Below, piece after piece: positions 33,471 to 45,938 of a stretch of DNA of 64,000 bases. Every line of letters begins with the position of its first letter. The stretch's first letter is position 1. The notes beneath the pieces were generated by a model that had not been told where the DNA came from, did not search any database, and worked only from the letters and a program-made list of their open reading frames with translations. The position numbers and the translations under genes were made by a program. This DNA is from Omphiscola glabra (taxonomy: Eukaryota; Mollusca; Gastropoda; Lymnaeidae), in contig OZ024794.1 of assembly GCA_964017045.1 (NCBI GenBank), positions 31,414,315 to 31,478,314 on the forward strand. Direction: 5' to 3'.

Positions 33471-34737
33471 GTAAAAGTTTTTTATTGAATTTGATCCGGA
33501 TTTCTAAAAGATCAAATTATTTGTTTACCCCCCCTCACCCCCCCCCCCTCAACCGTCAGAGCTAACCATCTACCGTCCCCGTCTGCTGACTACGCCCTGG
33601 AGAGGCAACTAGAAGTGTCCTGGGCAGGGTGAGGCGGCGATGATCCTTTGCTGCCAGGGGTCATTTCCCAGGATACACCTTGTGATGGCCATTTTGTAGA
33701 TGACATCAGCACCTTGTCCCTTGGCGGGTGAAGATAAGCACGCCCACCCCACCCACCCACTCGCCCACACCCAGCTCACCCTGACCCCTTGCCACCAACT
33801 CCCCCAAAGTGCACATCTGTTCACCATCAGTGACCACATAATTAAGTCAAGATAAGGGGATCATTGAAAACAAATGCCACAATTAGTTGCCCTTTTCACG
33901 GACAAACACGAGTTAAGCCCCCCCCCCCCTTTTTTTATTAGTTTGTTGTTTTGTGAATTCACACACATACATCTAAACTCTATGAATACAGCCCGAAATT
34001 TAACTTATGTATATATTATTTTATATATATATATAAATATATAACACGTCCCTTTTAAATTCGGAAAATTAACCAGCTGAATGTGGAAGGGGGTGCATCT
34101 AGGTGTAAAAAAAAAAAAAAAAAACATATATGATATTTCAATATGTTTTTTTTTTGTCTTCCTATCGTCTCCAAAAAAAAATGAGTTACAGGATGGGGTA
34201 GGCTAGGGACGGGAGAGATGGCCTGAGGTTTCTACCGACAAGATCCGCCACCGGTCGCGTGTAGTTAGGTTAGTTGTGAGTATTACTCTTAAACATCCCC
34301 GAGTGGCGCACACTCGTGTGAAAAGTGTTTACACTCCCCCCCCCCCCCCAATCCTCACTCCCACACCACACACGCATTACAACCTGTTCAGTACGTACAA
34401 GGTCTTACTTCGTGGAACGTAACTGCGCCTGCATTTCCCCCCCCCCCCCTCTTCAGTGGTTAGCGTCCTGTTGACCCTGTGGGACACGTTTCCTCTTTGG
34501 CTTGTTGCTCAGTGTTCAATTATTTCGGGAGTAAACCGCCCTTGTGTAGATATTGTTAAACAGCGTTGTGTGTTTTGTGGGAACTTTAAAAGAAAAAGAA
34601 AGGAAAAAAAAGATGGTTTAAGGTTCACTGGCTGAGGTTTGTTTGGATTCCGTGTGCTTTGATCTGGGGGTGAAGACCTCATTTCCTGGCTTTTTGGCTG
34701 TGTTGGGTTTTTCTGTTTTTTTTGGTTTGTATCAGAG
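33471..34737. other. Unannotated stretch with C runs
   Basis: C runs at about 33530-33548, 33919-33928, 34338-34349 and 34437-34449, and an A run near 34108-34124. No gene is supported. Confidence 0.45.
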
Positions 34738-35080
34738 AAATATTCTGTGTTTATTAGCAAAGACATATTCTGTGTTTATTAGCAGAGAAATATGCTGTGT
34801 TTATTAGCAAAGACATATTCTGTGTATATTAGCAAAGATATATTCTGTGTTTATTAGCAGAGAAATATGCTGTGTTTATTAGCAAAGACATATTCTGTGT
34901 TTACTAGTTAATAGCAGAGAAGTATCCTGTGACTGTGTATATTATTATTAGCTTAGAAATATTCTGTGTATATTAACAGTGAAATATTCTTTGTTTATTA
35001 GTAGAGAAATATTCTGTGTATATTATTAGCAAAGAAATATGCAGTGTTTATTAGCAGAGAAATATTCTGTGTTTGTTATT
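34738..35080 (+). repeat. 26-27-bp minisatellite, about 12 copies
   Basis: Unit tattctgtgtttattagcag followed by agaaa or caaagaca. Degenerate towards the right end. Confidence 0.9.
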
Positions 35081-36624
35081 AAGTGGGGTCTCGTGTGATT
35101 CTGCGTTGTTTGAAATATCAGACACGGTCGGAAGGATTCTTGCTCTAGGGGTCTTCTTAATGTATGATGTATCGTTAATAATTTTAAAAGGAAAAGAAAT
35201 CACGGCTTTCAGTGGGAAGTGTAACATTAGATTTAGATTGAGCGTCTGTTAACACATTCATTGTATGGTGGGTTTGACAGGTTCTTGTAATGTGTAGCCC
35301 AACTTTTCAGGGCCTAGTCATATTGTGTTATTTCTTAAGAGTGTTAGTGTTGCTCTGATCTAACTAAAGGTCATTAATTAAAGAGAGTTTAGTTTTTTTT
35401 AGAAAATATATTATTTTTTACCATCCAACCGCAATCCCGGAGTTGGTCAATGCATATGTCCTCATTCCCCCCTCATTAGCCTGATTCCCTCCGGTAGGCA
35501 TCGCTTGCCTAGCTTTTCCGAATGTCGCAGGCCCCTGATTTTTAAAACCATTTGTCTCTCCCATCCCAACACCCCCCCCCCCCCCCTTCCATGAACTCGA
35601 ACGTGCCGAACGTTAATCTCGTAGATAAACTAGCCAGCTTTGTTTATATGTATTTATGGGATGGGTCGTGTGTAGTGCTGCAAGCATCCGTGCTATCATT
35701 CTACACGCAAGATTCTCTGCTGCGGACACACAGGATGACACACAGCGGCAGCGCTTGTCTGATTACTGGTACGGTATGGCTTTGGTCAAGTACAGGGACA
35801 GGTGCTTTCCTTGGTTTTTTTTATTGTTATATTTGGGGTCAACTGACGTTAAGATCAGACGTTTCAAAGTCCTCAGTCATTTTTTGTTTGTTTTCTTTGT
35901 CGTCTACCATTTCATATTTACAATAAATGTCAGTACTCAGTACCTTGTAATGTCGTATTTGTCATTTTCGGTGAAGAATCTAACGTCGTTACGGACGTTA
36001 CTAACGAAGATGGTGGTGTGGATATCGTGTTGTTGTTGTAGTTTTTTTTTTTGGGGGGGGGGGGGGTTGGACTAACTTTTTTTATTATTTTAAATCGGTG
36101 TCTATTTGTTTTCAAAGTGGTTTCCCAATAAAAGGTCAAATTTACACATTGTATCACATAAAAAGCAGCACTTGAAGACATTCAAAAAACTCTACAATTT
36201 GGTACCAGCACTTGTTGACCTAATTTATAATCAGTGATCAAACTGCGACCGTGAGATTTTCGCGTACGTTAACTTTCTATTCTGTAACTATAGTGGCTGG
36301 TTCTCAACCTGTATTTCACGGACTCCGTAAAATGGCATAATCGTAGTGACTTGATTAGGGTGAATACGGAGAGCTGGTGGCTGTTTTAACCTGCTTCTAC
36401 GTGTGTGTCAAAGTGTAACGTGACGGAAGAACTGGAGTTCTTAAATTACCAGATACAGCACACTTGTTCGTCGTGTGCCCCTATTTAGCTTTGGCTGGGA
36501 GATGACCATATCCTACAGTCCAGCCGTTACTCTTATATATTGATCGTCATTCGCACGCGAAGGCAATTTTCGAATTGAGTACTACTAGTACTAGCCTTTT
36601 GATTGAGCTGTATTATGTTAAAAG
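35081..36624. other. Unannotated stretch
   Basis: G run at about 36053-36066. GGTTCTCAACCTGTATTTCACGG at about 36300 may be a decayed SPIN-like or related hAT start. No gene is supported. Confidence 0.4.
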
Positions 36625-36720
36625 TAGAGATCGGCCGAAAGTGATTTTTCTGATTTCGGCCGAACCGAAACTAAAAGCTTAACGAGACTTTCGGCCGAAA
36701 CCGAAGCCGAAACATTTAGA
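36625..36720 (+). mobile_element. hAT-like terminal fragment (GATCGGCCGAAA)
   Basis: TAGAGATCGGCCGAAAGTGA and repeated TTTCGGCCGAAACCGAA-type motifs resemble subterminal repeats of a hAT family. A related tract (CCGAAACCAAAAC, CAGAAACCGAAATTCTG) flanks the transposase remnant at 59700-60180. Confidence 0.45.
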
Positions 36721-37423
36721 TATTTTGAAATTCGTTCAAGCATACATTATTCATACTCTGAAAAATGATGGGAGAAAGTATCAATATTTGCATTTTTTTA
36801 CTAAAAAAATAAGATGGTCGTGAAGATTAATTTTTAAAAAATAAAAAATCTAAAGAATACTTTGGCTTTTTACCATTTTAATTTTAAAAATGATTTAAAT
36901 TTCTTTTAAATGTTTTTTAAAGTAGTATGGAAAGAGGAAATTCGGGCGGTTTTTGGGGCCGTTGGGGGGGGGGGGGGGTTTCATGCAAAAATAGACCCTC
37001 GAGTGCCCTATAATATAATTGCAACCTAAAAAATATACCTACAATAAATATTGTTGCTCTAGTAGAGCCAGCTGTCACCTTAATATTAAGTTATTAAGGC
37101 TAAAGAAATATCAAAAAAATGTTTCACGGCTATCGTCCATCTATTGCTTTGTGTTTTCATCGCTGGTGGCAAGATATTGCTGTATAAGTATTTAGCACAG
37201 TACACACACACATTAGTCTTTCCGTGCTGGTGGTGTAATTATTTCGTTCGGCGACCTCCCTCCCTCACCGCAATTGGTGGGGGGAAATATTTTTTTTAAC
37301 CGGGTCTCTTAAAATTGTTTTTCTGATGTGTCTCGACGGAAAATCGCAAAAGTCATTTAAATTAGTCGCCAAAATCATAAAAGTAAACAGGTCTGCAGAA
37401 GGCCTACTACATAATTACAAAAC

Positions 37424-37640
37424 GAATGCCCAATCCTACCTGTTTCCCAATCCTGCCTGTTTCTCAATCCTGCCTGTTTCCAAATCCTGCCTGTTTCCCA
37501 ATCCTATCTGTTTCCCCTATCCTGCCTGTTTCCCAATCCTATCTGTTTCCCCTATCCTGCATATTTCCCAATCCTACCTGTTTCCCAATCCCACCTGTTT
37601 CCCGATCCTACCTGTTTTCCAATCCTACATGTTACCGTAA
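37424..37640 (+). repeat. 17-bp minisatellite (CCTGTTTCCCAAT)
   Basis: About 12 copies of tgtttcccaatcctgcc with small changes. Confidence 0.92.
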
Positions 37641-38239
37641 TGTGCGGCTTGATACTCTCGTGGGGGCTGCCGTCAGCAAAACGGATGTAAAACAATAATA
37701 AATATTCAAATATCACCAGATAGCTTACTTTCGCTGGCAATGAAACATAAGACTAAGACGTAATCCCCACCCCCTTTTTTTTTTAAAGCGTACGTCATAG
37801 CAGAGATTCGATACGCGTTGAAAGCTTCCTGGTTTCAAATATCTCCGAAGTTTATTGTGAGTTCTGCTACTAAACAGCCATCATCGACCTGTCAGCAGCT
37901 GTCCTGCTGGTATAATTATACTGTCGCTATTCCTCGTCGGTTGCCCTCTTACTGAAGACGAAAACAAAACAATTCATTTGGGCTTAAGACTGGCAGGCGG
38001 AAGTTCCTGATTGGAAAAGGGGGGGGGGGGATTTTTGTTGAATTGTATCCGTATCTGAAGGATCAAAACAAAAGGGAATATGAGACCTTCTCGAATCATT
38101 TTGGATGGGGTCTTGATCTTTTAGTGCGGTGGTGTGCAAAGAAGCTGTACTCTAAAATACCGTAGCTACAGAAGTGACGAATCAGGAAAATTCGTCACGC
38201 ATTATATATATATGCATATATAATGCTTGTGCGAAAATC
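37641..38239. other. Unannotated stretch
   Basis: No gene is recognised. G run at about 38019-38030 and a TATATATGCATATATA palindrome near 38203. Confidence 0.45.
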
Positions 38240-38455
38240 GGATTAGGTGACACAGAGCTCTGGTGGCGTCCTGATTAGGTGACACAGTGCTCTGGTGGCG
38301 ACCTGATTAGGTGACACAGTGCTCTGTTGGCGTCCTGATTAGGTGACACAGTGCTCTGGTGGCGACCTGATTAGGTGACAGTGCTCTGGTGGCGACCTGA
38401 TTAGGTGACACAGTGCTCTGACGGCGGCCTGATAAGGTGACACAGTGCTCTGGTG
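38240..38455 (+). repeat. 32-bp minisatellite, about 7 copies
   Basis: Unit gattaggtgacacagtgctc followed by tggtggcgacct. One copy lacks CACA. Confidence 0.95.
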
Positions 38456-39068
38456 ACGACATTTTTAAATGCAGGAGCTCTTGACTTTAATTTGTCTTTT
38501 TTTTTTCTATTTCGTGATCACAAAAAGTTTTGGTATCGCCGAGTTATTGCCGGGACTATCGCTTGTAAAAGAACACAAATTACATTTGGTTGCCTTATCT
38601 TTTTGAATATCTGAAGTTTTCTTTAGATCAGCCATTTGAAGCAAAATGATAACGTTATGAACTTAAATTCGTTTTCCCCCCTCACAAGTCATTTTTTTTT
38701 CAACTGGCAAGTAAATATCACTGTTTTGAAACGTGAAACGAATTTGGAGAGATTTTAGTTTGTCATAATATAAAAAAAAATATATTTAAAAAAACAAAAC
38801 AGGCACAGTTGTAGACATTGCTAATTTAATAAAACTCCTATCGCCGGGGTGCAAAGCATTGAATGAATGATGCGGAGTTAATTAAACATAGTTGTTGAAG
38901 AAATTATTATTAATTTTTATTTTATTTTTTTATTGTACATGTATAGGGCTGGAATTCTTTTTTTACAAGTAGCAGCCGAACGGATTTTAAAAAAAAAATA
39001 GCAGCTGCCAAACGGAATTTATATATTTGTTTAAAAAAGTATGCATTGATGTTAAGTTTTCTATGTAT
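38456..39068. other. Unannotated AT-rich stretch
   Basis: No gene or element end is recognised. Confidence 0.45.
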
Positions 39069-39623
39069 TGTGGAGATGTCCAGACAATAGTCGACCCGTA
39101 AAAGGTGGTGGGGGAGTCCCAGATCGGTACAGACTAAAAAGGATCAACCGTGTCAGATTGGCCGAGACGGAATGACGGCGTTGGTTTTATGACCTAAGAC
39201 CAACTCATCAAACAAAGGGTCAAGCTTGTTAGATTGCCCGCGACGGGATGGATGACCTATTTCGCGGTGTGAGATAGGAATGGGATTGGGACCCCGGGGA
39301 AGGAATCTCTATGGACTCGGGGCGTATATAAGGGACAGTTGGATGAGACTAGAGGGAACTCAGCCGGGGTGAACTCAGCCGGGGAGAACTCAGCCGGGCA
39401 GGCAGGTGGACGGACGGGAGTTAGAGAGGGACCGTGACAGCCGGAGTGGAGTACGACAGAGAGAGCGAGAGAAATAAGTGAAGTCAAAGGATAAGACAAT
39501 CAAATGTTCAAAGACTATAACCCTCATTGTTTTGTCATATTGGTGCACATGAGAGACAGAGTGTACAAGGTTGCAGATTAATTATAGAATAGAGACGCAT
39601 TAAGGTTCTCTACACTATTTTGT
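39069..39623 (+). mobile_element. Candidate solo LTR
   Basis: Begins TGTGGAGATGTCC and can be ended at TTCTCTACA, giving TG..CA termini. It has a promoter-like GGCGTATATAAGGG at 39321, 39 bp before a 16-bp triplicate of GAACTCAGCCGGGG(TG). No primer-binding site or gag/pol follows, so a solo LTR fits best. No clear target duplication was found and a second copy is needed to fix the ends. Confidence 0.4.
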
Positions 39624-41464
39624 CAATGATAATTCCCTCACTGTTGCACTGAACCTTAGGAAAAAAATCAAAGAAAGAAGGAACGATGGTTCATAGATAA
39701 ACAGTTCATTTAACTCTTTTTTTTTCCCCCACGAAAGAAATTTTAGCTCATATTCCCCCCACCCCTAAAGTGACCCCGAGGGCGGTCGCCTCGCTCCCCA
39801 CTCCACCCATGGCTTTCCCACCGAACTTCAATAAATGCAGCATGCTTGTTTTCTAATGAAATCGAATCAAACACCAGCTGGCTTATTTGGGTCGTTAGAA
39901 AGAAAGAAAAAAGTGTGTGTGTGTGTGGGGGGGGGGGGGTTGCGATCGCTCTTAGTGTAATCAATAAATGCACAAGTTGAGAAATGTGAGTGAAAAGTTT
40001 CAATAAAGATGACTAAGTCTCATGTGCCACCATCGATACATGTCAACAGGTGCTCGACTAGCTGTGTCATGTACAGGTCGGCCTCTAATCATAAGAAAAC
40101 GCCCTGAAATTGCCGCCCCAAGCCGTCGGGTGAATTTCGGAGCCACCCTGTCAGTTTTTCGGGTTTATGCCGCCCCCCCCCCCCCCACACACACTTTTTA
40201 AAAATAATTTTTTAGTTTTTTTTTTTTTTTTTGCATTTAAAGTTAAGTCGTTTTTTCCCCATATCACACATCACACATTTCGGCCCTTTACACATTTCAC
40301 ACCCACCCCTCTTTTTGGGGGCGCTGGTGTTGCAGGGTCAAGCGACAGCTCTGCGCCGCCAGAGCGGTCAAACACCTCGCCTTCTTTATGATGGTAGAGT
40401 CATTGTTAGATCAATGTGATCAACATTATGGAGTGTATGCCCTAATGCCTCCAACAAAGTATTAAAGTAATTTAAAGGCCGTGGAACTTTCGGCGGTCGT
40501 GGAAAAAAAAGTATGTGTGTGGGGGGGAGGGGGGGAATTACCTTTCTGCATTCAATCGACACAAATTTCTTGTGGAATCTTGGTGGTCCCCAAAGAGTTG
40601 GGGTATTGGTGAAAGGAATATTTGGAGAGGGGTATGGGGGGCCTGGTCCCTCCGCTCAAAATCCCTTCTATTTCTTCTTACCTATAAGATATAATGGCAA
40701 TGTGAACATCCGGCAGTCAGGGCCGAGTCACTTAGATGGACTTTGAAGTGTCATTAAAAAAAAACACAAGAAAATATAGAGCTCACAAAATGACATTGTT
40801 TTAATAAATGTCTGAAATTTCCATAGATCTTTTTATTATTATTATTTACAACCTCCCTTTTTTTTATATTTATGCAGCGGGTTGTTGTTGTGCTTAGATC
40901 GCTACATGGCAGTACCGGTAAATGACAGATCGCTTGTCATGTTGCGTTACAAATGGACTAACCGCCGCTCGGCAAAATTTGAAATGTCCCCCCCTTCCCT
41001 CCCCCCCCCCCCCCCCCCCAGATTAAAATTTTAATCTTAAAAAAATCAGCAAGCGAGCTGAGAAACATTACATTATTTCTGTCAGTGATTAGTTATTATA
41101 ATTTTGTAAAAACACATCCTCCTCCTCCCCCCTCCCTCTACCCCCCATTTTCAGGATTTTTTTTTTTTTTGTTGTAGTTGACCGATTCACTTCCGGGATG
41201 ATCGGAGGATGTGTTTCCTCTCCTTACTGGGGGGGGGGGGGAGAGGATGTGTTTCCTCTCCTTACTGGGCGACCTTATGTGCTAGTTTGCTAACCACCCG
41301 ACCCGTGTTTCCTGCAGCGCATATGTTTGACAACATACTTTCAAATACTTTCAAATACTTTCAAGCCTGACTGACTGTGTGACGCTTTAGTTCTTTGGTA
41401 GCACCCATATCTTTTCCTACAGGGAGGAGGGAGGTTGGGGTGTGGTAAGGGGGGGAGGGGCTTA
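39624..41464. other. Unannotated stretch with poly-C/G runs
   Basis: Runs at about 39930-39940 (G), 40171-40185 (C), 40996-41019 (C) and 41229-41241 (G). No gene is supported; short frames here are compositional. Confidence 0.45.
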
Positions 41465-41530
41465 CAATGCAATACCCTAGGCTGGGGTACTGCGCTATAT
41501 AAGACAACATATAATAATAATAATATATTT
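41465..41530 (+). mobile_element. LINE/SINE 3' tail
   Basis: CCCTAGGCTGGGGTACTGCG followed by CTATATAAGAC and ATAATAATAATA. It matches the inverse of the tail at 17567-17620, indicating the 3' end of the same retrotransposon family. Confidence 0.6.
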
Positions 41531-43054
41531 AGAAAGATTAGTTGTATAAAATTGCATTTCTGCCATTTATCTCTACAAATATATGTTCGTTGCAAAATAT
41601 TTTGGTGACACCGATATTTTTTGTTAACACTGATTCAAGCTTTGTTGCTCGTGTTTCACATAATCAAAACACATGTGTTAGCCCCCCCCCCCCACACAAA
41701 CCTCACACCCACTTCCCCCACATCACCCCCCCCCCCCGAAAAAATAAAATTAATAATAAAAGTATATTAATAAATAATAACAAATAATTAAAACAAATAA
41801 TTAACCTATTCCCGCTTGGAGATATATTCTGTTTTAAGCGATTCATAATGTTATGAATAGCCACCTGCACGTGGTGTGGATCTTGCATTGTTGGGATCTT
41901 CTGATGTTAGTTCATCAATGCAGAACCGCAGTAGCCCTTATCAGTGCAATGCAGGTGTTCAAGTACGTACGTGTCATCTTTCATGCGCACCTGAAATAGT
42001 TCGCTCACGTGCTGTTTAAGAATGGAGGGTCTCCTCCGCCCCCCCCTCCTTCAAAAAAAACAAACAAAAAAACGAGTCATAATCATATGCCCTGAATCGG
42101 GTGTTGATGATGACATTATCGTGGTAGCAAAGTGCGTCGTGACCTGTCAATCATGTCAACGTCACGTGTTATTGCTTGTGACCTCTGTTAGTCACTTCTA
42201 CCCTTAAGAAATATTTTTATATATTTATTTTCATTCATATGGGGGAGAAATGGGTGGGGGAGGTAGGAGAGGGTATATTTTGATTGGGTGGATTAAGTTT
42301 TATACAGTGGCGTCGCTAGAGTTAGTGCAAACTCGGTCGGATCCCCTCTTTCACGAAAAAAACACCCTCTTGCATTTGGCCGGAAATGCCGCCCCACCAT
42401 ATAAAGATAAAAAGTTGCGCCCGGTGGGTACATTTCACCCCCCCCCCCTTTTATTACACCACGGGTTCTAAGACGCTCTGATTTTTGTCAGCAGACAATC
42501 ATATGATAAACGTGAAGTATCTCTTCAACACCAGGTACAGAAACATGCACACCCCCTCCACATGCTTAGACGCCGCAGAATGGTCAATAAAATGACGTTA
42601 TCAATCTGCATAGTAAAGGGGTGGTACGTAAAAATATTATTATAGTTTAGGGAAGGTGGCGTACTTGAGAAGGGGGGAGGTACCAGTAATTTTATATCTT
42701 ATAAGGTACGTTTTGTCAAGTAACTTGAGATGGGAAGTAGATGGGAAGTAGATGGAAAGCTCACAAATTGCGGCTGCCATTGTTAAATTTTATTTTTTTG
42801 CGGGCTTATAGCTATTAATTAATAATACGACTAATACAAACGAAAAAGGAACCAGTAAAAAAATGGACGCTGTGCCCCCAATCGGACCGGAGAAATAAGA
42901 GCGAGCGGGAAATGCTCTACATAAAAACATCCGGAAACAAATCTGCACTAGATTTATAAATGGATTCGAGCGGTTCCTTTTGCAGGGTCAAACTTCCTCC
43001 AAACTGGTTGTAATAACAAGAGGATGAGGCTGCCATTATCTTGTTACCTTTTAC
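41531..43054. other. Unannotated stretch; weak MITE trace near 42305
   Basis: CAGTGGCGTCGCTAGAGTTA at 42305 and a later TTACACCACGGG are a possible very decayed CAGTGGCGTAG-type MITE. C runs at about 41683 and 41729. No gene is seen. Confidence 0.4.
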
Positions 43055-43250
43055 CAGTGGTTCTTAACATGCGGGTCGCGACCACTTTGGGGGTCGAATG
43101 ACCCTTTTCCAGGGGTCGCCTAAGACCATCGGAAAACACATATACTAACAGTTGTGAAGTAGCAACGAAAATAATTTTGTGGTTCGGGGGTCGCCACAGC
43201 ATGAGGGACTCTATTAAAAGGTCGAGGTATTAGGAGGGTTGAGAACCACT
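43055..43250 (+). mobile_element. SPIN-like hAT MITE, copy 7
   Basis: Starts CAGTGGTTCTTAACATGCGG and ends GGTTGAGAACCACT, with the GGTCGCCTAAGACCATCGG block intact. The final G is mutated and no clean duplication is evident. Confidence 0.88.
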
Positions 43251-43254
43251 TCCT

Positions 43255-43325
43255 TGATTGGATCCCACAGACCACCGACCAGAGTCGTTGTTGATTGGAT
43301 CCCACAGACCACCGACCAGAGTCGG
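43255..43325 (+). repeat. Direct repeat, two copies of about 34 bp
   Basis: gattggatcccacagaccac followed by cgaccagagtcg occurs twice in tandem immediately after the SPIN-like copy. Confidence 0.9.
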
Positions 43326-43365
43326 GCGTTTCTTACCAAAAAATGTATTGTTCCTTTTTTCGCCG

Positions 43366-43575
43366 TTAACTTTGTAATAACCCTTAGCTGACGCTGCATG
43401 TCTCGCCGTTAACCTTGTAATAACCCTTTGCTGACGCTGCATGTCTCGCCGTTAACCTTGTAATAACCCTTTGCTGACGCTGCATGTCTCGCCGATAACC
43501 TTGTAATAACCCTTTGCTGACGCTGCATGTCTCGCCGTTAACCTTGTAATAACCATTTACTGACGCTGCATGTCA
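43366..43575 (+). repeat. 43-bp minisatellite, about 5 copies
   Basis: Unit tcgccgttaaccttgtaata followed by accctttgctgacgctgcatg. Copies differ at one or two sites. Confidence 0.95.
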
Positions 43576-43914
43576 GAGACCCATATACTAATCTTTGGTA
43601 AAACTCAGTAGTAGTTAAACACCGCAGCACTGTCTTCCAATAGACCAGTGCTACTATATAGTGTTCCGTTACCGCATCCTTACAGCCCACTATAGTCATT
43701 CCATTTGCGCTCTTCAAGAACAGAGCGGGTTCTACAGATGACTCCACAGAACGTGGTTGACAGGCGTGACAGGCTTGACCTTTCCAAATGTCCTCGCGGG
43801 CCGTTTCATTACGTCCACAAGCTGCCACTGGGGAATCCCTCGCGAGAAGTAGGGGGGTCGGGATTAGTTGGAATATCCTGAGACAGCCACAAATCTCTGC
43901 GATCGGCTATCGGG

Positions 43915-44177
43915 ATATATATGAAGAGCTTATTTTCAAAACGCGGTATCCACCATTTTTAAAAAAATGAAAAAACCTAACCATTTTGTAGAGCAGACCA
44001 GGTTCGTTTAGGACATGGTAAATTCTATACACTAAACACATTATATTCCTATTTTATTTGTGTCTAAAAATGATTTAATCCTCTGAACGCTTTATTAATT
44101 TTTTGTAAAAAGTTGAATAATCTCAAAACCCCCAAAATGGATATACAGCATTTTGAAAATCAGCTCTTCATATTCTT
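43915..44177. mobile_element. Hairpin MITE, ATATGAAGAGCT arms
   Basis: ATATGAAGAGCTTATTTTCA with AAACGCGGTATCCACCATTTT on the left is mirrored by CCAAAATGGATATACAGCAT with TTTGAAAATCAGCTCTTCATAT on the right. The arms are about 45 bp with several mismatches and an AT-rich interior. Superfamily not assigned. Confidence 0.7.
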
Positions 44178-44921
44178 ATGTTAAAGAGTCTGCATTTTTA
44201 CAATGACAGGTGTCGCAAGCACCAGCAAAGAAGCATAATGCATTCGAGTTGAAAGTGGGAAATCACAAGTCTCCTAATACTTCACTTTGTTGACAAAAAG
44301 TAATAGCCTAGTGTATGTTCCAAAGTTTTGGCATGCATTTTTATTTAAAAAAAAAAAAAGAAAATTTGACCCAAATACTTCATAAGTTTGCACGCCGCTG
44401 TCAGTGATGTATACCGGAGGTCCGCAACAGGTGTGTGCCGCGGGAAGTAAATTTGATAAATCTGTGTTTATACAAAGAGACATTGGTTGGCTGTGTCAAA
44501 CTTTCCAGTCCCATATAGCAGAACATGAGAACATTTGAAATGTTGCCGAGGTGCATTGTCCCAGGTAAACTCATCTCCGTTTTTTTCCCCTCCATTAAAC
44601 TATTGCAAGCAACGAACGATTCTGTCAACATCATAAAATATAATGAAAAACAAAAAGATTAAAAACTATAAACGTTACATAACGCATATCACGAAACAAC
44701 CTGACGGGGATATTGGATTTCCATCAACAACTCGTAACGCTGGGAAAACATGTAATGTGTCTGATACTGACATGGAATGTTGAGCAATACAATGCAATCT
44801 GATAACTTTTTTAAGCATTACGCGCCATTATGAATGTTAGTGCATATTCTGCTATGCCCTGTCCTATTTCAAGCTTCCACAAACCTTGTTCTTCTATTTC
44901 ACTCACACGGCCCTTCATGTA

Positions 44922-45152
44922 TTAGAGAGTCATGGGATTGTATTGGAACACATTGTCGCCTTTCCACCCAACACCAGTTTCCCTGTCCATTGTACTCCGT
45001 GCCTTTTCTGCTGCGTCGTGCGACACACACCTTTGACGAAGCGACAAAGAGCTTGGACTCAGGGTGCAGTGAACCCGTGGGTGGGCTGTGCTGAACCAAC
45101 ACACAAGACAGACTAGAAGAACAGTGGCCGGCAGCCTATATATTGAGTTCAT
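44922..45152 (-). CDS. Candidate signal-peptide exon, unknown secreted protein
   Basis: The minus frame from Met at 45152 starts MNSIYRLPATVLLVCLVCWF and continues STAHP, a well-formed signal peptide: one Arg, a hydrophobic core of about 12 residues and small residues near a possible cleavage site. The frame runs 76 residues to the stop, but the part after the signal peptide has no recognised domain. A splice-donor-like AAAG/GTGTGT falls soon after it, so only the first part may be exonic. It lies in repeat-rich DNA, with no neighbouring exon recognised. It could be a real 5' exon, a dead fragment or chance; the product is unknown. Confidence 0.3.
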   Translation of the reverse strand: MNSIYRLPATVLLVCLVCWFSTAHPRVHCTLSPSSLSLRQRCVSHDAAEKARSTMDRETGVGWKGDNVFQYNPMTL

Positions 45153-45508
45153 GGCTACCTGTCTGGATGTTTGCAACACATCTGAAACATTTCTTTTTTT
45201 TCCCCGTTTTTTTTTTAACCGCGGCATTTAATCACACATTGAAAATTAGATTACTTATTCAAATACCGCGCTGAACTTTTTTTCTTCTTTTCCGACATAT
45301 TTTCACAAAATAGTTGATTTTTATAGTTAAACAATTAGTTATTATCTATGAAATAATATATACATAATATATATATATATTTAATTTTAAGGCTAGTTGA
45401 GAAGTTGGTCACTTGATACGACTTGCTTCATTTTCCACTGCTTATCCCCCAGTAATAGATAACAAGCTAATAATATGCTTGTTAAGAGAAGATTGGCTGA
45501 GACCGCCT

Positions 45509-45555
<47 letters not shown>

Positions 45556-45938
45556 TATATAAATATATATATAAAACGACATAAACAACTCAACACTTTA
45601 AGTTGTGCGTTCTTTTCACATGTCACTCATTCTAGTTTCGATTCCGTCACTAAATCTTTACGAGCGTGTGTTTCTGACAACTTTAAACAAGGGATTCGTT
45701 TCGCAATTAAAAAAACAACAAAACAGTTTGGAATGTTAATTCATGTCTATTTTTTTTTTTTTGTATGTGTCTTACTACGTTGATTGTGGACATAAGAAAG
45801 CACATGATAACGGTAGTTTGACACACGGAGTCTTGGGGTGATCAAGTTACAGGAGCATAGTATCCAGCCCATGGGTGGTGACTTCAAATGGGATTCCGAA
45901 GGTATTTATGTGGCGTCGCCGGCTGAAACCATAGACTA
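45153..45938. other. Unannotated stretch with (TA)n
   Basis: A TA microsatellite spans about 45511-45573. No gene is supported. Confidence 0.45.

Noticed and set aside
33609..33839. 76-residue Trp-rich minus frame
   Set aside because: Low complexity in its first half, no splice context, no recognised family.
44899..45102. Cys-rich frame overlapping the signal-peptide candidate
   Set aside because: It lies in a different frame from the signal peptide, has no start context, and no cysteine pattern I can assign.
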